Assembly: GCF_964340395.1 (NCBI RefSeq) | Contig: NC_135556.1 | Span: forward strand, 5,125,501 to 5,189,500 | Reading direction: 5' to 3' | Length of the DNA stretch: 64,000 nt | From: Glandiceps talaboti | Taxonomy: Eukaryota; Hemichordata; Enteropneusta; Spengelidae | In this document: piece after piece, positions 23,901-33,383 of the stretch | Layout of the letters: every line of letters starts with the position of its first letter | Position numbering within the stretch: position 1 is the stretch's first letter | Program-made: the position numbers and the translations under genes | The notes under the pieces: model-generated | Database searches by the model: none | The model's input: only the letters and a program-made list of their open reading frames with translations | What the model was told of the DNA's origin: nothing

Positions 23901-26900
23901 ATTTGTGGTTTAGGTAAGGAAAATATCACTACCCTGAATATTTGTGGTTTAGTAAAGGAAAATATCACTACCCTGAATATTTGTGGTTTAATTAAGGAAA
24001 TTATCACTACCCTGGATATTTGTGGTTTAATTAAGGAAAATATCACTACTCTGGATATTTGTGGTTTAAATAAGGAAAATATCACTACTCTGGATATTTG
24101 TGGTTTAATTAAGGAAAATATCACTACTCTGGATATTTGTGGTTTAGTTAAGGAAAATATCACTACTCTGGATATTTGTGGTTTAGGTAAGGAAAATATC
24201 ACTACTCTGGATATTTGTGGTTTAAATAAGGAAAATATCACTACCCTGGATATTTGTGGTTTAATTAAGGAAATTATCACTACTCTGGATATTTGTGGTT
24301 TAAATAAGGAAAATATCACTACTCTGGATATTTGTGGTTTAATTAAGGAAATTATCACTACCCTGGATATTTGTGGTTTAATTAAGGAAATTATTACTAC
24401 CCTGGATATTTGTGGTTTAAATAAGGAAAATATCACTACCCTGGATATTTGTGGTTTAATTAAGGAAATTATCACTACTCTGGATATTTGTGGTTTAAAT
24501 AAGGAAATTATCACTACCCTGGATATTTGTGGTTTAATTAAGGAAATTATCACTACCCTGGATATTTGTGGTTTAATTAAGGAAAATATCACTACTCTGG
24601 ATATTTGTGGTTTAATTAAGGAAAATATCACTACCCTGAATATTTGTGGTTTAATTAAGGAAAATATCACTACTCTGGATATTTGTGGTTTAAATAAGGA
24701 AAATATCACTACCCTGGATATTTGTGGTTTAATTAAGGAAATTATCACTACCCTGGATATTTGTGGTTTAATTAAGGAAAATATCACTACTCTGGATATT
24801 TGTGGTTTAATTAAGGAAAATATCACTACCCTGAATATTTGTGGTTTAGGTAAGGAAAATATCACTACTCTGGATATTTGTGGTTTAATTAAGGAAAATA
24901 TCACTACCCTGAATATTTGTGGTTTAGGTAAGGAAAATATCACTACCCTGGATATTTGTGGTTTAATTAAGGAAAATATCACTACCCTGAATATTTGTGG
25001 TTTAGGTAAGGAAAATATCACTACTCTGGATATTTGTGGTTTAATTAAGGAAAATATCACTACCCTGAATATTTGTGGTTTAGGTAAGGAAAATATCACT
25101 ACCCTGGATATTTGTGGTTTAATTAAGGAAAATATCACTACCCTGAATATTTGTGGTTTAGGTAAGGAAAATATCACTACTCTGGATATTTGTGGTTTAA
25201 TTAAGGAAAATATCACTACCCTGGATATTTGTGGTTTAATTAAGGAAAATATCACTACCCTGGATATTTGTGGTTTAATTAAGGAAAATATCACTACCCT
25301 GGATATTTGTGGTTTAATTAAGGAAATTATCACTACCCTGGATATTTGTGGTTTAGGTAAGGAAATTATCACTACCCTGGATATTTGTGGTTTAGGTAAG
25401 GAAAATATCACTACTCTGAATATTTGTGGTTTAATTAAGGAAAATATCACTACTCTGGATATTTGTGGTTTAAATAAGGAAAATATCACTACTCTGGATA
25501 TTTGTGGTTTAAATAAGGAAAATATCACTACTCTGGATATTTGTGGTTTAATTAAGGAAAATATCACTACCCTGGATATTTGTGGTTTAATTAAGGAAAA
25601 TATCACTACTCTGGATATTTGTGGTTTAATTAAGGAAAATATCACTACTCTGGATATTTGTGGTTTAAATAAGGAAAATATCACTACTCTGGATATTTGT
25701 GGTTTAATTAAGGAAAATATCACTACCCTGGATATTTGTGGTTTAATTAAGGAAAATATCACTACTCTGGATATTTGTGGTTTAATTAAGGAAAATATCA
25801 CTACTCTGGATATTTGTGGTTTAAATAAGGAAAATATCACTACTCTGGATATTTGTGGTTTAAATAAGGAAAATATCACTACTCTGGATATTTGTGGTTT
25901 AAATAAGGAAAATATCACTACTCTGGATATTTGTGGTTTAAATAAGGAAAATATCACTACTCTGGATATTTGTGGTTTAATTAAGGAAAATATCACTACC
26001 CTGGATATTTGTGGTTTAGGTAAGGAAAATATCACTACTCTGGATATTTGTGGTTTAAATAAGGAAAATATCACTACTCTGGATATTTGTGGTTTAGTTA
26101 AGGAAAATATCACTACCCTGAATATTTGTGGTTTAATTAAGGAAAATATCACTACCCTGAATATTTGTGGTTTAAATAAGGAAAATATCACTACCCTGGA
26201 TATTTGTGGTTTAGGTAAGGAAAATATCACTACCCTGAATATTTGTGGTTTAATTAAGGAAAATATCACTACCCTGGATATTTGTGGTTTAGTAAAGGAA
26301 AATATCACTACCCTGAATATTTGTGGTTTAGGTAAGGAAAATATCACTACCCTGAATGTTTGTGTTGATGTCTATAGTCAAGAAATAACAGCTATATACA
26401 CGTACAAGTAATACCTTGTCTCAGGGATGATCACACAATGTTACACAAGCTCAATAAACAAACTTCATTCATTTAGGGGGAGGGGGTCTGGCATCAATGC
26501 AATTGCTGAACTTCATTTTCACACCTTTCAAGGATAACTGGTTTTGTATTTATTATTGAGATGTTGATAAGTTGATTAAAATTTACTACTAATGTGATAT
26601 ACAGAGTGCTGGCTAATATTTTAATGTATTTACTATGTTTTACATTACATCGATCATAGTGATGTCATCATTACAACTTTCATCATGGCGACATATTTAA
26701 ATGTATTGATTTCGCACTTGTGAACGTTCATTTAGGGGAGAGGGAGAGGGGGTTTGGCCTAAACAAACCAAGTTCGTTTCTTGAGCTTGTGTCACATTGT
26801 GTGATAATGAAATTATGAAGTGCCAAACAAAACCAAATCCACACTATCAACAAAGAACACTTTAAGTGACCATATGGATAACAAGTAGGTGTTTATTTTG

Positions 26901-29900
26901 ATAAAACAACTCTACTACACATGTATGTTTATCTGTTTGAAAACAAAGTGAAACAGCATATCCCAAGTCCTTGTTTGTAACTCAATAAATTGTAAAAAAA
27001 AAAAAATTTAAATTAAAAAAAAAAATTAAAAAAAAATTACATTACTGATCTTTTTACACAATTTTTTTAAACTAGCTTTTTGTAATTTAATGAGTCAAAA
27101 GCATGGACTAACTTGGTCAATGCCATTTCACATTTTTTCAGGTGGAAAACATGGAAAAGTTGTTTTATAAAATCCAATACGCATTGCCATCCATATGACC
27201 ACTTTCTGAATCTCATACCAAAATCAATTTACATACCTTGTACTTGACTGACTTTTAGTTCAGTGTTTCCTTTTCCTTCTTCATCTTTTGATACGGCATG
27301 TCCTGCTGATACCAACAAATCGTTGAGACACACATCATCGGCACCATTTGTATCTATCAGATCAACCATTACCTTTCCACTGTTTTCAATGCTCATCACA
27401 TTGGCAACAAGTCTCTTTTCCCCAATCACTTCCTGGAAATAACTGATACAATCCCGGCTCCACACTTTGCTGACTGGGTTCACATCATGCAGACTACATT
27501 CTATGGCCTGTGCTGAAAGATTGACAAATTCAGATTTGAGTGTTTTGACTCTCTGAGAGGATAACGTCTCAGCATTCCCATAATCAACATATCTGACTGT
27601 TGTTTTGTCTCCACTGATTTCAAGTATCTCAGCTCGGTACCATTCGTCGTCTTCTGTAAACTTTGCGCAGCATGGAAGACCTGTCTGTCCAGCTTTAAGA
27701 CACAACTCAGCAGGAGTGAGGGCAGCATACACTGTAGCAATGTTAGTCATTAGTTCATCTAGTTGATGACTGTCCTTGGTCAGCTGACACCAAAATTGGT
27801 TTGGGCTGTTGATGAATGATACAGACACATCATAATACTCATCAAGTTCAAGTTTACACTGACTGTACTCAAGACTTCTTTGTTCTGGTTTGTTATGTTC
27901 TTGACTTACTTTCTTGTAATTTGATGCATTTTGTTGTACACATTTAGGTTTGAATGATTCTGGTTCTTTAACGAAACCGTTGACGAGTTGAGCCTTGGCT
28001 GAATCAGTCATGGCGTTGTGGACTGCAGTGTTGTTATATTGTCCAGTGACAGGTCGTGACTTTGAACTTTCAGCTGGTACACATACCATCTTCTCAAACT
28101 GCTTGTTGATGTTTATACCTTTCTCATCAGTCAGTTCAACACAAGTCACACCTTCAACTTGATTCTTTGCTATAATATGTGCCGTACATACTTTATCTTC
28201 TACCAACTTTTTCAACTGTGTTATTTGCTGATCTGTCCATATCTGACCAACAGGAACAGCTCCTTGAAGTGAACAGCGAATAGCTTGTATTGGCAGTGTC
28301 ACAAACGCTTCTTTGATAGCCTTTAACCGAGACTGTGCTAACAACTCTGAGTTGCCGTAATCCACAAACTGTACTTCTACTTCACCACTGTGTCTCACTC
28401 CAGTAATAACAGCTCTATACCACTGACAATCTTCGCTATACTGGGCTAAACAAGGTACCCCAAGACCACACGTTGGCAGTGGTCCACCTGACTGACTGCA
28501 GTAACTTTGTATGTTGGCCATCAATACCTCTATATCTTTGTCTGAACGTAGTAACTGGCACCAGATGTTTTCAGGGTCAACACAATGGGAGATGAACACC
28601 TCTTCCTTTGAACCTTGTTTTACACTTGCATCAGTTAATACTAAATCCTTCTCTGGAATTGATGTCAGGGTGTCGGTTATTTTAGAAAACCTGACATGCT
28701 TGCCTTCCTTCTGACACTTCTTTGCCATTTCCATTTTAATGGGTGACTGCATCTTCACTTCAAAATTCTCCATCAGACTTAGACCAAAGTCTATACCACT
28801 TTCGCCATCAATTAATTCCACTACCATTTTGGAATCTCTAGCCCTGCCAACCACTACAGCTTGAATTTCTTTACCAGCTACCAGCTCTTCAAACTTTTCA
28901 GCAACTTTGTCTGGAGAAACAGCAGCCAGACTGCGACAAGTATTTTCAGGGAGACAGCACAGGACACATTGGACAGGCTCTATGCAGAATTCTGGAAGGA
29001 GTTGTTTAAGTCGTAGTGTAGATATCTGTTCTGTATTACCATAATCGATGTACAACACTTCTGCTTTAGTTCCATCCAATTTGATAATCTTTACTCTGTA
29101 CCAGTTATCATCTTCAGTGAACTGTGCACAACAGAAAGTGTTTGGTTTCAAACTTGGTGCATCAACTTCTTTGGCATGACTACCGTAGAACTTCTGCAGC
29201 GTTTCCTGTAGTTTGTCGATGTTGGCGATAAGTTGACAATAGAAACTGGATATAGACACCACTGTTGTGATCAACACCGATAGTTTGTTTCCAGGTTGTA
29301 TATCGGGTATTGCTACCTCGGCTGTCCATGCAGAAACATGATTTGTTTCTTTCAGCATATCACCAGCACCACGTGTATGCATTTTGCTAGACTTTATGGC
29401 AGCAACAGGTTTGGTTGGTGTTACACCTGTATTGGACATCACTGGACGTACTTCAGCTTTCACTGGACCTTCTGTGCTTGCAGATACTTCAACATTTGTT
29501 GACGGGATCTTCAAGGACAACTGTTTGTCCCTTAGAATGGTATTAATAACACTGTTAGATTCTTCTCTCATTGATAACTCAACCAAGTGTCTTCCATTTT
29601 TATCTATCCCAAGAATATATGCAATCAATAACTTATCAAATGCAAGTTCTTCCATCCACGTGGTTTCTTGTTTTGACCATTCCTTGCCGATGGGTTTCAG
29701 GTATGCTAGGTTACACTGAATACCTTGCACTGGGTCACTACATTCTTCTGATAGGTAACGTAGCCTGGACGTAGGTATGACTTCACCATTACCAAAATCC
29801 AAATATTTCACCTGGACAGTATCAGCATCAACAACTTTGGTTATCTCACACCTGTACCACTGGTTATCTTCTGTGAATTGCGCACTACAAATGTAGCCTG

Positions 29901-31356
29901 GAATGGTGTTATGAGCAGCTATTGTCACCAAATCAGATGATATTGCTGTGTTTGCAACTTTCATCATTATATTGTCAATGTTCAAGGCACTGGAAGAAAG
30001 CTGACATGTGAAATTAGACGGACTTTCAACATCGGTGACGTATACAGAATGAAATGTCCACTGCTTCAGTTTCAGTGGTTCAACTTGAAGTTGTCGGCAT
30101 ACCGGTTTTATGGTGTTATCATAACTTATCAACTTCTCTTTCAACAGCATGTCTGCAATGCTTATAGGGATTTCTCCGTCAAAGTTGTACATTGAAATAA
30201 AGAGCTTATTCTGATTTTGATTTTCAATAACCATTCTCACAGTGCGATCAACAGTTAAGTCAATGAAACGTGCTGCTGCTGCTTTCTGTACACTGCAAAC
30301 ACCATCCAAAGCACACTCAAGAGCATAGACTGGTTTCTGGAATAAGCTGTAATGAGGGGCTTTGATCTTATCCATTGAAATGACTTCATCGTTTCCAAAG
30401 TCAATGAACTGAACTTTAACTTCATTAGCATTCAGAATTTCAGTAACTACAGCTCTATAGTAACCTTCATCTTCAGAATACTTAGCAACACATGGACTTC
30501 CCTTAGTGATGTATAACAGCTTCATATCTTTTTCAGCCAAACTGCCATAAAATGCACTCACTTGCTGTGCCATTTCATCAACAGGAGATGATTTCAGATA
30601 AACCCAGAACTGTTCTGGGGAAATACAGCAAGCAATACATACATCATCTTCATAGTCAGACGGTAGTGGGAGATGTTTATAAGTGTCCATCATTGTATAG
30701 CTGTTATCACAAGATCTACCGAAACCACATTTGATCAGCTTATCAGCTAACAACTCACCCGTTTCCAGCTCAAGTTCAACCAACGCCTTCACGTTTTTCG
30801 TATTGTTGATCTTAGTGACTACGCCCCCATATTCCTGGTACTCGAGTCTTTCCTTCAAGAACTTTGCCGCCTCTTCGCTCCATTTCCACTCGTCTACTGG
30901 CATAACATTTGACAGAATACAATCGATGGCTTGTGCTGGAAATCCAAACAGTATGTCTTGGGCTGGACTGGTCGTCTTAGTTCCAACAATCTGTACTTTG
31001 TCGACCTGTCTCACATCACTAATAGAAACAGTGTCAACGTTCCCGTAGTCGACAAAAAACACGTTCAACACACGTGGTTCTGCAAAGCTAAGTACACGAG
31101 CACGATACCACGTATTATCTTCAGAGAATTTGGCGAAACATAGATCGCCGACATCTAAACATGAAACGTCATCAAGTCCTGGTGCTGCCTCGATGAACTT
31201 TTGGCAACTACCCATCAAAGACTCCAACTGAGTAAGCTTAGTAGACGGGACATTCTGAGCCCAAAAACGACATGCCCCCTGTGACAGATCAAATGCTGTT
31301 ATGTACAGGGTAACTCTCTCTCCTTCGAGCAAAACCAACTCTTCTTTCTCCGCCAT
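8508..31356 (-). CDS. Giant multi-Tudor scaffold protein, TDRD6/Tudor-like (whole spliced gene, 7 exons)
   Basis: Joining the exons 31356-27237, 18736-17984, 17403-13999, 13540-13397, 12861-10054, 8999-8939 and 8586-8508 gives one frame of 3,789 codons plus TGA. The Tudor cores are at about residues 70-118, 288-333, 488-535, 740-785, 965-1012, 1225-1272, 1489-1535, 1697-1745, 1907-1954, 2126-2172, 2408-2455 and 2676-2723. Each has the signature C-x-A-x-[FY]-x-[ED]-D-x-x-WYR followed by [FY]-[IVL]-D-[YF]-G-[ND]. Residues from about 2810 to the end are acidic and Ser/Thr-rich. In the known family such proteins bind symmetrically dimethylated arginines of PIWI proteins and scaffold germ granules. 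TDRD6 is about 2,100 residues and Drosophila Tudor about 2,500, so this is unusually long. The start ATGGCGG has A at -3 and G at +4. A TDRD6-like identity is favoured by the giant first exon and the first-Tudor layout, but TDRD15 or Tudor are alternatives. Confidence 0.85.
8939..8999 (-). CDS. Tudor gene exon 6 (short)
   Basis: The acceptor ctactttttacag precedes ATGACGGCTC and the donor is CAAAG|gtaatg. The exon is 61 nt and moves the frame from phase 1 to phase 2. It encodes DDGSDERDDIPVMLRTGPLQ, which continues the acidic tail. It is too short to be found by frame length alone. The call rests on the two splice sites and on the fact that both neighbouring joins stay in frame. Confidence 0.65.
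9352..9975. repeat. ~151-bp tandem repeat, 4 copies, in Tudor intron 5
   Basis: The block GTTATGGCTTTGGACATG or a close variant recurs with spacings of 150, 152 and 151 bp (about 9370, 9520, 9672, 9823). Each copy also carries CAAACAAAATGGCTGCCAGG- and ATATGCACATGTA-like blocks. The short open frames here come from the repeat and are not genes. Confidence 0.75.
10054..12861 (-). CDS. Tudor gene exon 5 (acidic TQ-rich tail)
   Basis: The acceptor gaatttatttcag precedes AAGATATTAG and the donor is TTTAG|gtgagt. The exon is 2,808 nt, phase 1 to phase 1, residues 2808-3743. It is rich in Asp, Glu, Ser and Thr with few hydrophobic residues, so probably disordered. Its first half is built of degenerate repeats around D-[TI]-[TS]-Q-[EK]. 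Six near-perfect copies of a 12-residue unit (RHSDTDADITQE type) lie at about residues 3074-3145, DNA 11848-12064. A hydrophobic-acidic EEEEWAKVL stands near 3387-3395. No enzyme or known domain is visible. The phase-compatible splices tie it to the Tudor gene; without them it would look like an orphan acidic gene. Confidence 0.8.
12862..13396. other. Tudor intron 4
   Basis: Intron between exons 4 and 5, with donor gtatga and acceptor tttatttcag on the minus strand. A ~55-bp block around 12962-13070 (agtacacttgta, attactgct, tcaact) is duplicated once. Confidence 0.6.
13397..13540 (-). CDS. Tudor gene exon 4 (end of eTud 12)
   Basis: The acceptor gtctgtttcag precedes AATTTTGTTG and the donor is CCACAG|gtatga. 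The exon is 144 nt, phase 1 to phase 1, residues 2760-2807. The peptide (FCCDKLLVAEIVDIS, then DIVDVKLRDEDG and ELLVSAKMAIC) has the form of the C-terminal SN-like half of an extended Tudor domain. It joins exon 3 in frame exactly where that domain is incomplete, which strongly supports the splice. Confidence 0.82.
13999..17403 (-). CDS. Tudor gene exon 3 (eTud 8-12)
   Basis: The acceptor gtattttacag precedes GTATCTCTC and the donor is CAAAG|gtaaga. The exon is 3,405 nt, phase 1 to phase 1, and encodes residues 1625-2759. It has five Tudor cores with the signatures DFGD, DYGN, DYGN, DHGN and DYGN. Between cores 10 and 11 is an acidic linker of about 100 residues (2250-2350). An eight-residue Ala run followed by an Asp-rich stretch (about 2574-2589) is encoded by a small trinucleotide repeat at 14512-14557. 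The last domain is completed in exon 4. Confidence 0.87.
17830..17965. repeat. (TCAC)n/(CA)n compound microsatellite
   Basis: About ten copies of a CACT tetranucleotide run directly into a (CA)n tract with scattered CAGA interruptions. It lies in Tudor intron 2, close to the exon 2 donor. Confidence 0.9.
17984..18736 (-). CDS. Tudor gene exon 2 (eTud 7)
   Basis: The acceptor tatttacag precedes GTTCAGCAAGG and the donor is CACAAA|gtaagt. The exon is 753 nt, phase 1 to phase 1, and encodes residues 1374-1624. It holds one eTud with WCQL, GMPCVAQYSVDGGWYRG and FVDYGD. The Asn of the usual DYGN is Asp here. The exon sits next to a (TCAC)n/(CA)n microsatellite that begins about 20 bases into the following intron. 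Confidence 0.85.
19262..19650. mobile_element. Non-autonomous element with ~55-70 bp inverted repeats
   Basis: The left arm (19262-19334) contains GATGGACCGTATTCCGTACT. The right arm (19561-19650) contains AGTACGGAATACGGTCCATC, its exact reverse complement. The match continues through cttcatactat and ctagtcaatcc, and outward through ctagttcct after an 18-bp insertion in the right arm. About 390 bp, no coding capacity, in Tudor intron 1. Confidence 0.7.
19904..20915. mobile_element. piggyBac-like TTAA-flanked element, ~1.0 kb
   Basis: TTAA at 19900-19903 is followed by CCCTTTCATCACC. The right end reads GGTAGTGAAAGTG followed by TTAA at 20916-20919. The two 13-bp ends are inverted repeats with two mismatches, and the TTAA duplication is the target-site signature of piggyBac-type transposons. 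I do not recognise a transposase in the interior, so it is probably a deleted, non-autonomous copy. It lies in Tudor intron 1. Confidence 0.55.
20920..23860. other. Tudor intron 1, middle part
   Basis: No gene supported. Contains a G-rich tract near 21446-21461, a poly-C tract at 21498-21519, and a duplicated block around 23400-23560 (AACAAAACACTGAG and gataggggaa recur). The rest is AT-rich single-copy-looking sequence. Confidence 0.5.
23872..26360. repeat. 39-bp minisatellite, ~64 copies, in Tudor intron 1
   Basis: The unit is GGAAAATATCACTACCCTGG followed by ATATTTGTGGTTTAATTAA. Variants alternate cc/ct before ctgg, ctgg/ctgaa, and ttaattaa/ttaaataa/ttaggtaa/ttagttaa. Because 39 is divisible by 3 and the unit lacks stops in one frame, the minus strand has an open frame of 828 codons made of a 13-residue repeat (VVIFSLIKPQISR). 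It has no start context, non-repeat domain or splice support. I treat it as a satellite inside the intron, not as a gene. Confidence 0.92.
26424..26813. mobile_element. Inverted-repeat element, ~390 bp
   Basis: The left arm (about 26424-26475) contains CACACAATGTTACACAAGCT. The right arm (about 26735-26813) contains AGCTTGTGTCACATTGTGTG, the near-perfect reverse complement. Both arms run on into a TCATTTAG-plus-G-rich block, which is in direct rather than inverted orientation. No coding capacity. It sits beside the minisatellite in Tudor intron 1. Confidence 0.5.
26814..27236. other. Tudor intron 1, 5' part
   Basis: AT-rich intron sequence with poly-A/poly-T runs around 26995-27070 and the donor gtatgt at 27236-27231 (minus strand). 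Confidence 0.6.
27237..31356 (-). CDS. Tudor gene exon 1 (eTud 1-6)
   Basis: This 4,120-nt exon encodes residues 1-1373 plus one base. It contains six extended Tudor domains, each a Tudor core in an SN-like fold with an upstream FWCQL-type strand. The G-N pair after the D-[YF] is intact in all six (DYGN, DFGN, DFGN, DYGN, DYGN, DYGN). It ends at CAAG|gtatgt, leaving phase 1. A linker of about 65 residues (620-685) between domains 3 and 4 looks disordered. A single exon of this size is typical of vertebrate TDRD6. Confidence 0.88.
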
Positions 31357-31835
31357 TTTCGAACCAAACTAACCTGTCTTGAATGTCAATCTGTATCAAG
31401 GCATCGGTATTGTTGTGAATTATGTTCCTTTGCGAAAGTTTGCGGCTACACAAGCTGTAATAACAGTTCGTACTTCCCTGGAAGTTCTCACCACGTTGTT
31501 TGCGCTTACAATAAAATTTGCATGACGGGAAAATTTTGTGTCGTGCAAGAGGGCGCTATGCATATTTAGATGAAACCGAGGTTATTTGGAACGGAGAAAA
31601 GCAGTAACGCATGAAAAAAACTTGTTGAATCAGGCTAATAATCGTACTTAGACACAGAAGAAAATAAAAAAGCAAAACAAAAAAAGATTGGGTGACAAGT
31701 TATATATATAACCATATAGAAAACTGATAAAGGTATGACTACCGTAAATACCAAGTTTAAGTTCTGCAACTATAACAGCAATAATGATTAGTCTGGTGCC
31801 CGTATGGGACTTACTAAGTTACAGTATACATTTTT
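31357..31835 (-). promoter_or_regulatory. Upstream region and likely 5' UTR of the Tudor gene
   Basis: This lies directly upstream of a strong start context (A at -3, G at +4). It is less AT-rich than the flanking DNA near 31440-31560 and includes AGAGGGCGCTATGC at about 31548. No TATA box is evident. The transcription start cannot be placed from sequence. Confidence 0.25.
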
Positions 31836-31839
31836 GGTT

Positions 31840-31865
31840 CTGTCCGTCCGTCCGTCCGTCCGTCC
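31840..31865. repeat. (CCGT)n microsatellite
   Basis: Six copies of GTCC in tandem, at the left edge of a block that leads into a LINE fragment. Confidence 0.8.
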
Positions 31866-32059
31866 ATTCAACCTCGTATCTCTGGCATGTACGTACTGAT
31901 TTCAACCAAACCTGGCACAGAGGTAACATATAATTTTAGACATATGCCTATGGCAGCCATATGTTTAATTTCACATATATGCATCGTAACTTTGTTGGTA
32001 TAAAACAAAGTGACTCCATTCAAGTGCCTCCAACCGTATTTCCAAATCTTAGCTTTGTT

Positions 32060-32600
32060 TTAAGACCTTGATCTTTGACCTTGAAAGTGTTCAAGATCAA
32101 AAAGACAAATTTGGGTTATCTTATATTCTGAATTATGTTGATAGTTACAAATATCTTGGTATTGTTCTGAATAAATATTTAGATTTTTCTGTTTCGTCTG
32201 CGACTCTTGCTCAGTCAGCCAGTAGAACCGTGGGAGCTGTTATAGTGTTAATGGTAAAATATGGGATTTTATATATATACCTACACGAAACTTTATGACT
32301 CATACGTGGCATCCATTCTTGATTATTGTTCTGGTGTATGGTTTCTTAGCAAACATGACAAATGTGATGATGTGGTGCAGAACAGGACCCGTCGCTTTTT
32401 ATCTTGGGGGTCATAGACTTACGCCTATACATGCTATCGATTACTGGGGATACTGGCTGGAATACTTGCATAATTCGCAAACATATTGCTATGGTCAGAT
32501 ATTGGAACCGTCTCATCCAATTGGACGAGAACAGACTATAACATTCTATAGGATCCAGAAAGATTTTTTTTATCGTTTTGCCATGAAATTATAGTACGGA
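32060..32600 (+). pseudogene. Degraded LINE reverse-transcriptase fragment
   Basis: One frame encodes YVDSYKYLGIVLNKYLDF followed by TLAQSASRTVGAVI. After frameshifts other frames give LYDSYVASILDYCSGVW and DDVVQNRTRRFL. These are the conserved C-terminal blocks after the catalytic core of non-LTR retrotransposon reverse transcriptases. The frame is broken several times and no endonuclease or catalytic core is present. It is a dead, 5'-truncated copy between two host genes. Confidence 0.7.
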
Positions 32601-33099
32601 CTTTTACTGATGAAACAATATTATGATATAAAAAGTTAATTTTCGGTGACAGCTATGTGAACTAATCAGCAAATTCTACGAATGTTGATCTCAACTTAAA
32701 AGTCAAATTTAAAAGTAAAGACGCTTTCTTGAACATTTTGCTAAAAGGGTAGTGTGAGTAGCTCGAATGGAGGAGACCACAGGCAACGTTTTAAAATGAT
32801 ACAAAAATAATTTATTGTATCAAAATTCTTCATATAATATTATACTCTATAAATATGTAATAAAATCCATCTGTAGTATTGTAGAATTCAAAAATGAAAA
32901 AATAAATCATATATCTGTTTTTTTCTTAATTAAAATTCACTTCATTGGTGTCTAGTCTACTAGTAGACAACCTGCAACGGTAGAAAAGACACAGAAAAAG
33001 GTGAGAATTAATGGTACGTATGGTGTCTGTTTTCATATAAACTACTATAAAAAGTACATAGACCATAGCAATATTTTTATGTCAGTTTCTAAGTAGTAT

Positions 33100-33160
<61 letters not shown>
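33100..33160. repeat. (TTG)n microsatellite
   Basis: About 20 uninterrupted copies of TTG, downstream of the 446-residue gene. Confidence 0.95.
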
Positions 33161-33328
33161 CCGAAAGTGTGATCGTGAAAGTTTCAAAAACTATATCGAC
33201 ATGTTCCAATATGCGACTATTTGAATTCACGTCAAACAATATAACATAGATGTCTCAGTTATGGCTTATAATCTTAATACTTTGTACAACTTACCTTATT
33301 TCATATGAAAACTGCTGGAAGATATAAT

Positions 33329-33383
33329 CTATTCAATTTTTGGTTTCTTAGCAACCCTTTTCTCCTCGATTCCGTCATCCTCA
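33329..33383 (-). CDS. 446-aa gene, exon 4 (C terminus)
   Basis: The acceptor tctattaccag precedes TGAGGATGAC. In the phase left by exon 3 it encodes EDDGIEEKRVAKKPKIE and a TAG at 33331-33329. The basic end complements the KKRAR at the end of exon 3. A reverse-strand AATAAA at about 32813-32818 could be its poly(A) signal. Confidence 0.6.

Noticed and set aside
23861-26347. 828-codon open frame of 13-residue repeats as a giant repetitive protein gene
   Set aside because: It lies wholly within a 39-bp minisatellite inside a well-supported intron. The period is a multiple of three, which keeps any stop-free frame open, and there is no non-repeat domain.
32060-32600. Active retrotransposon gene
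   Set aside because: Only the post-catalytic reverse-transcriptase region is present, with multiple frameshifts.
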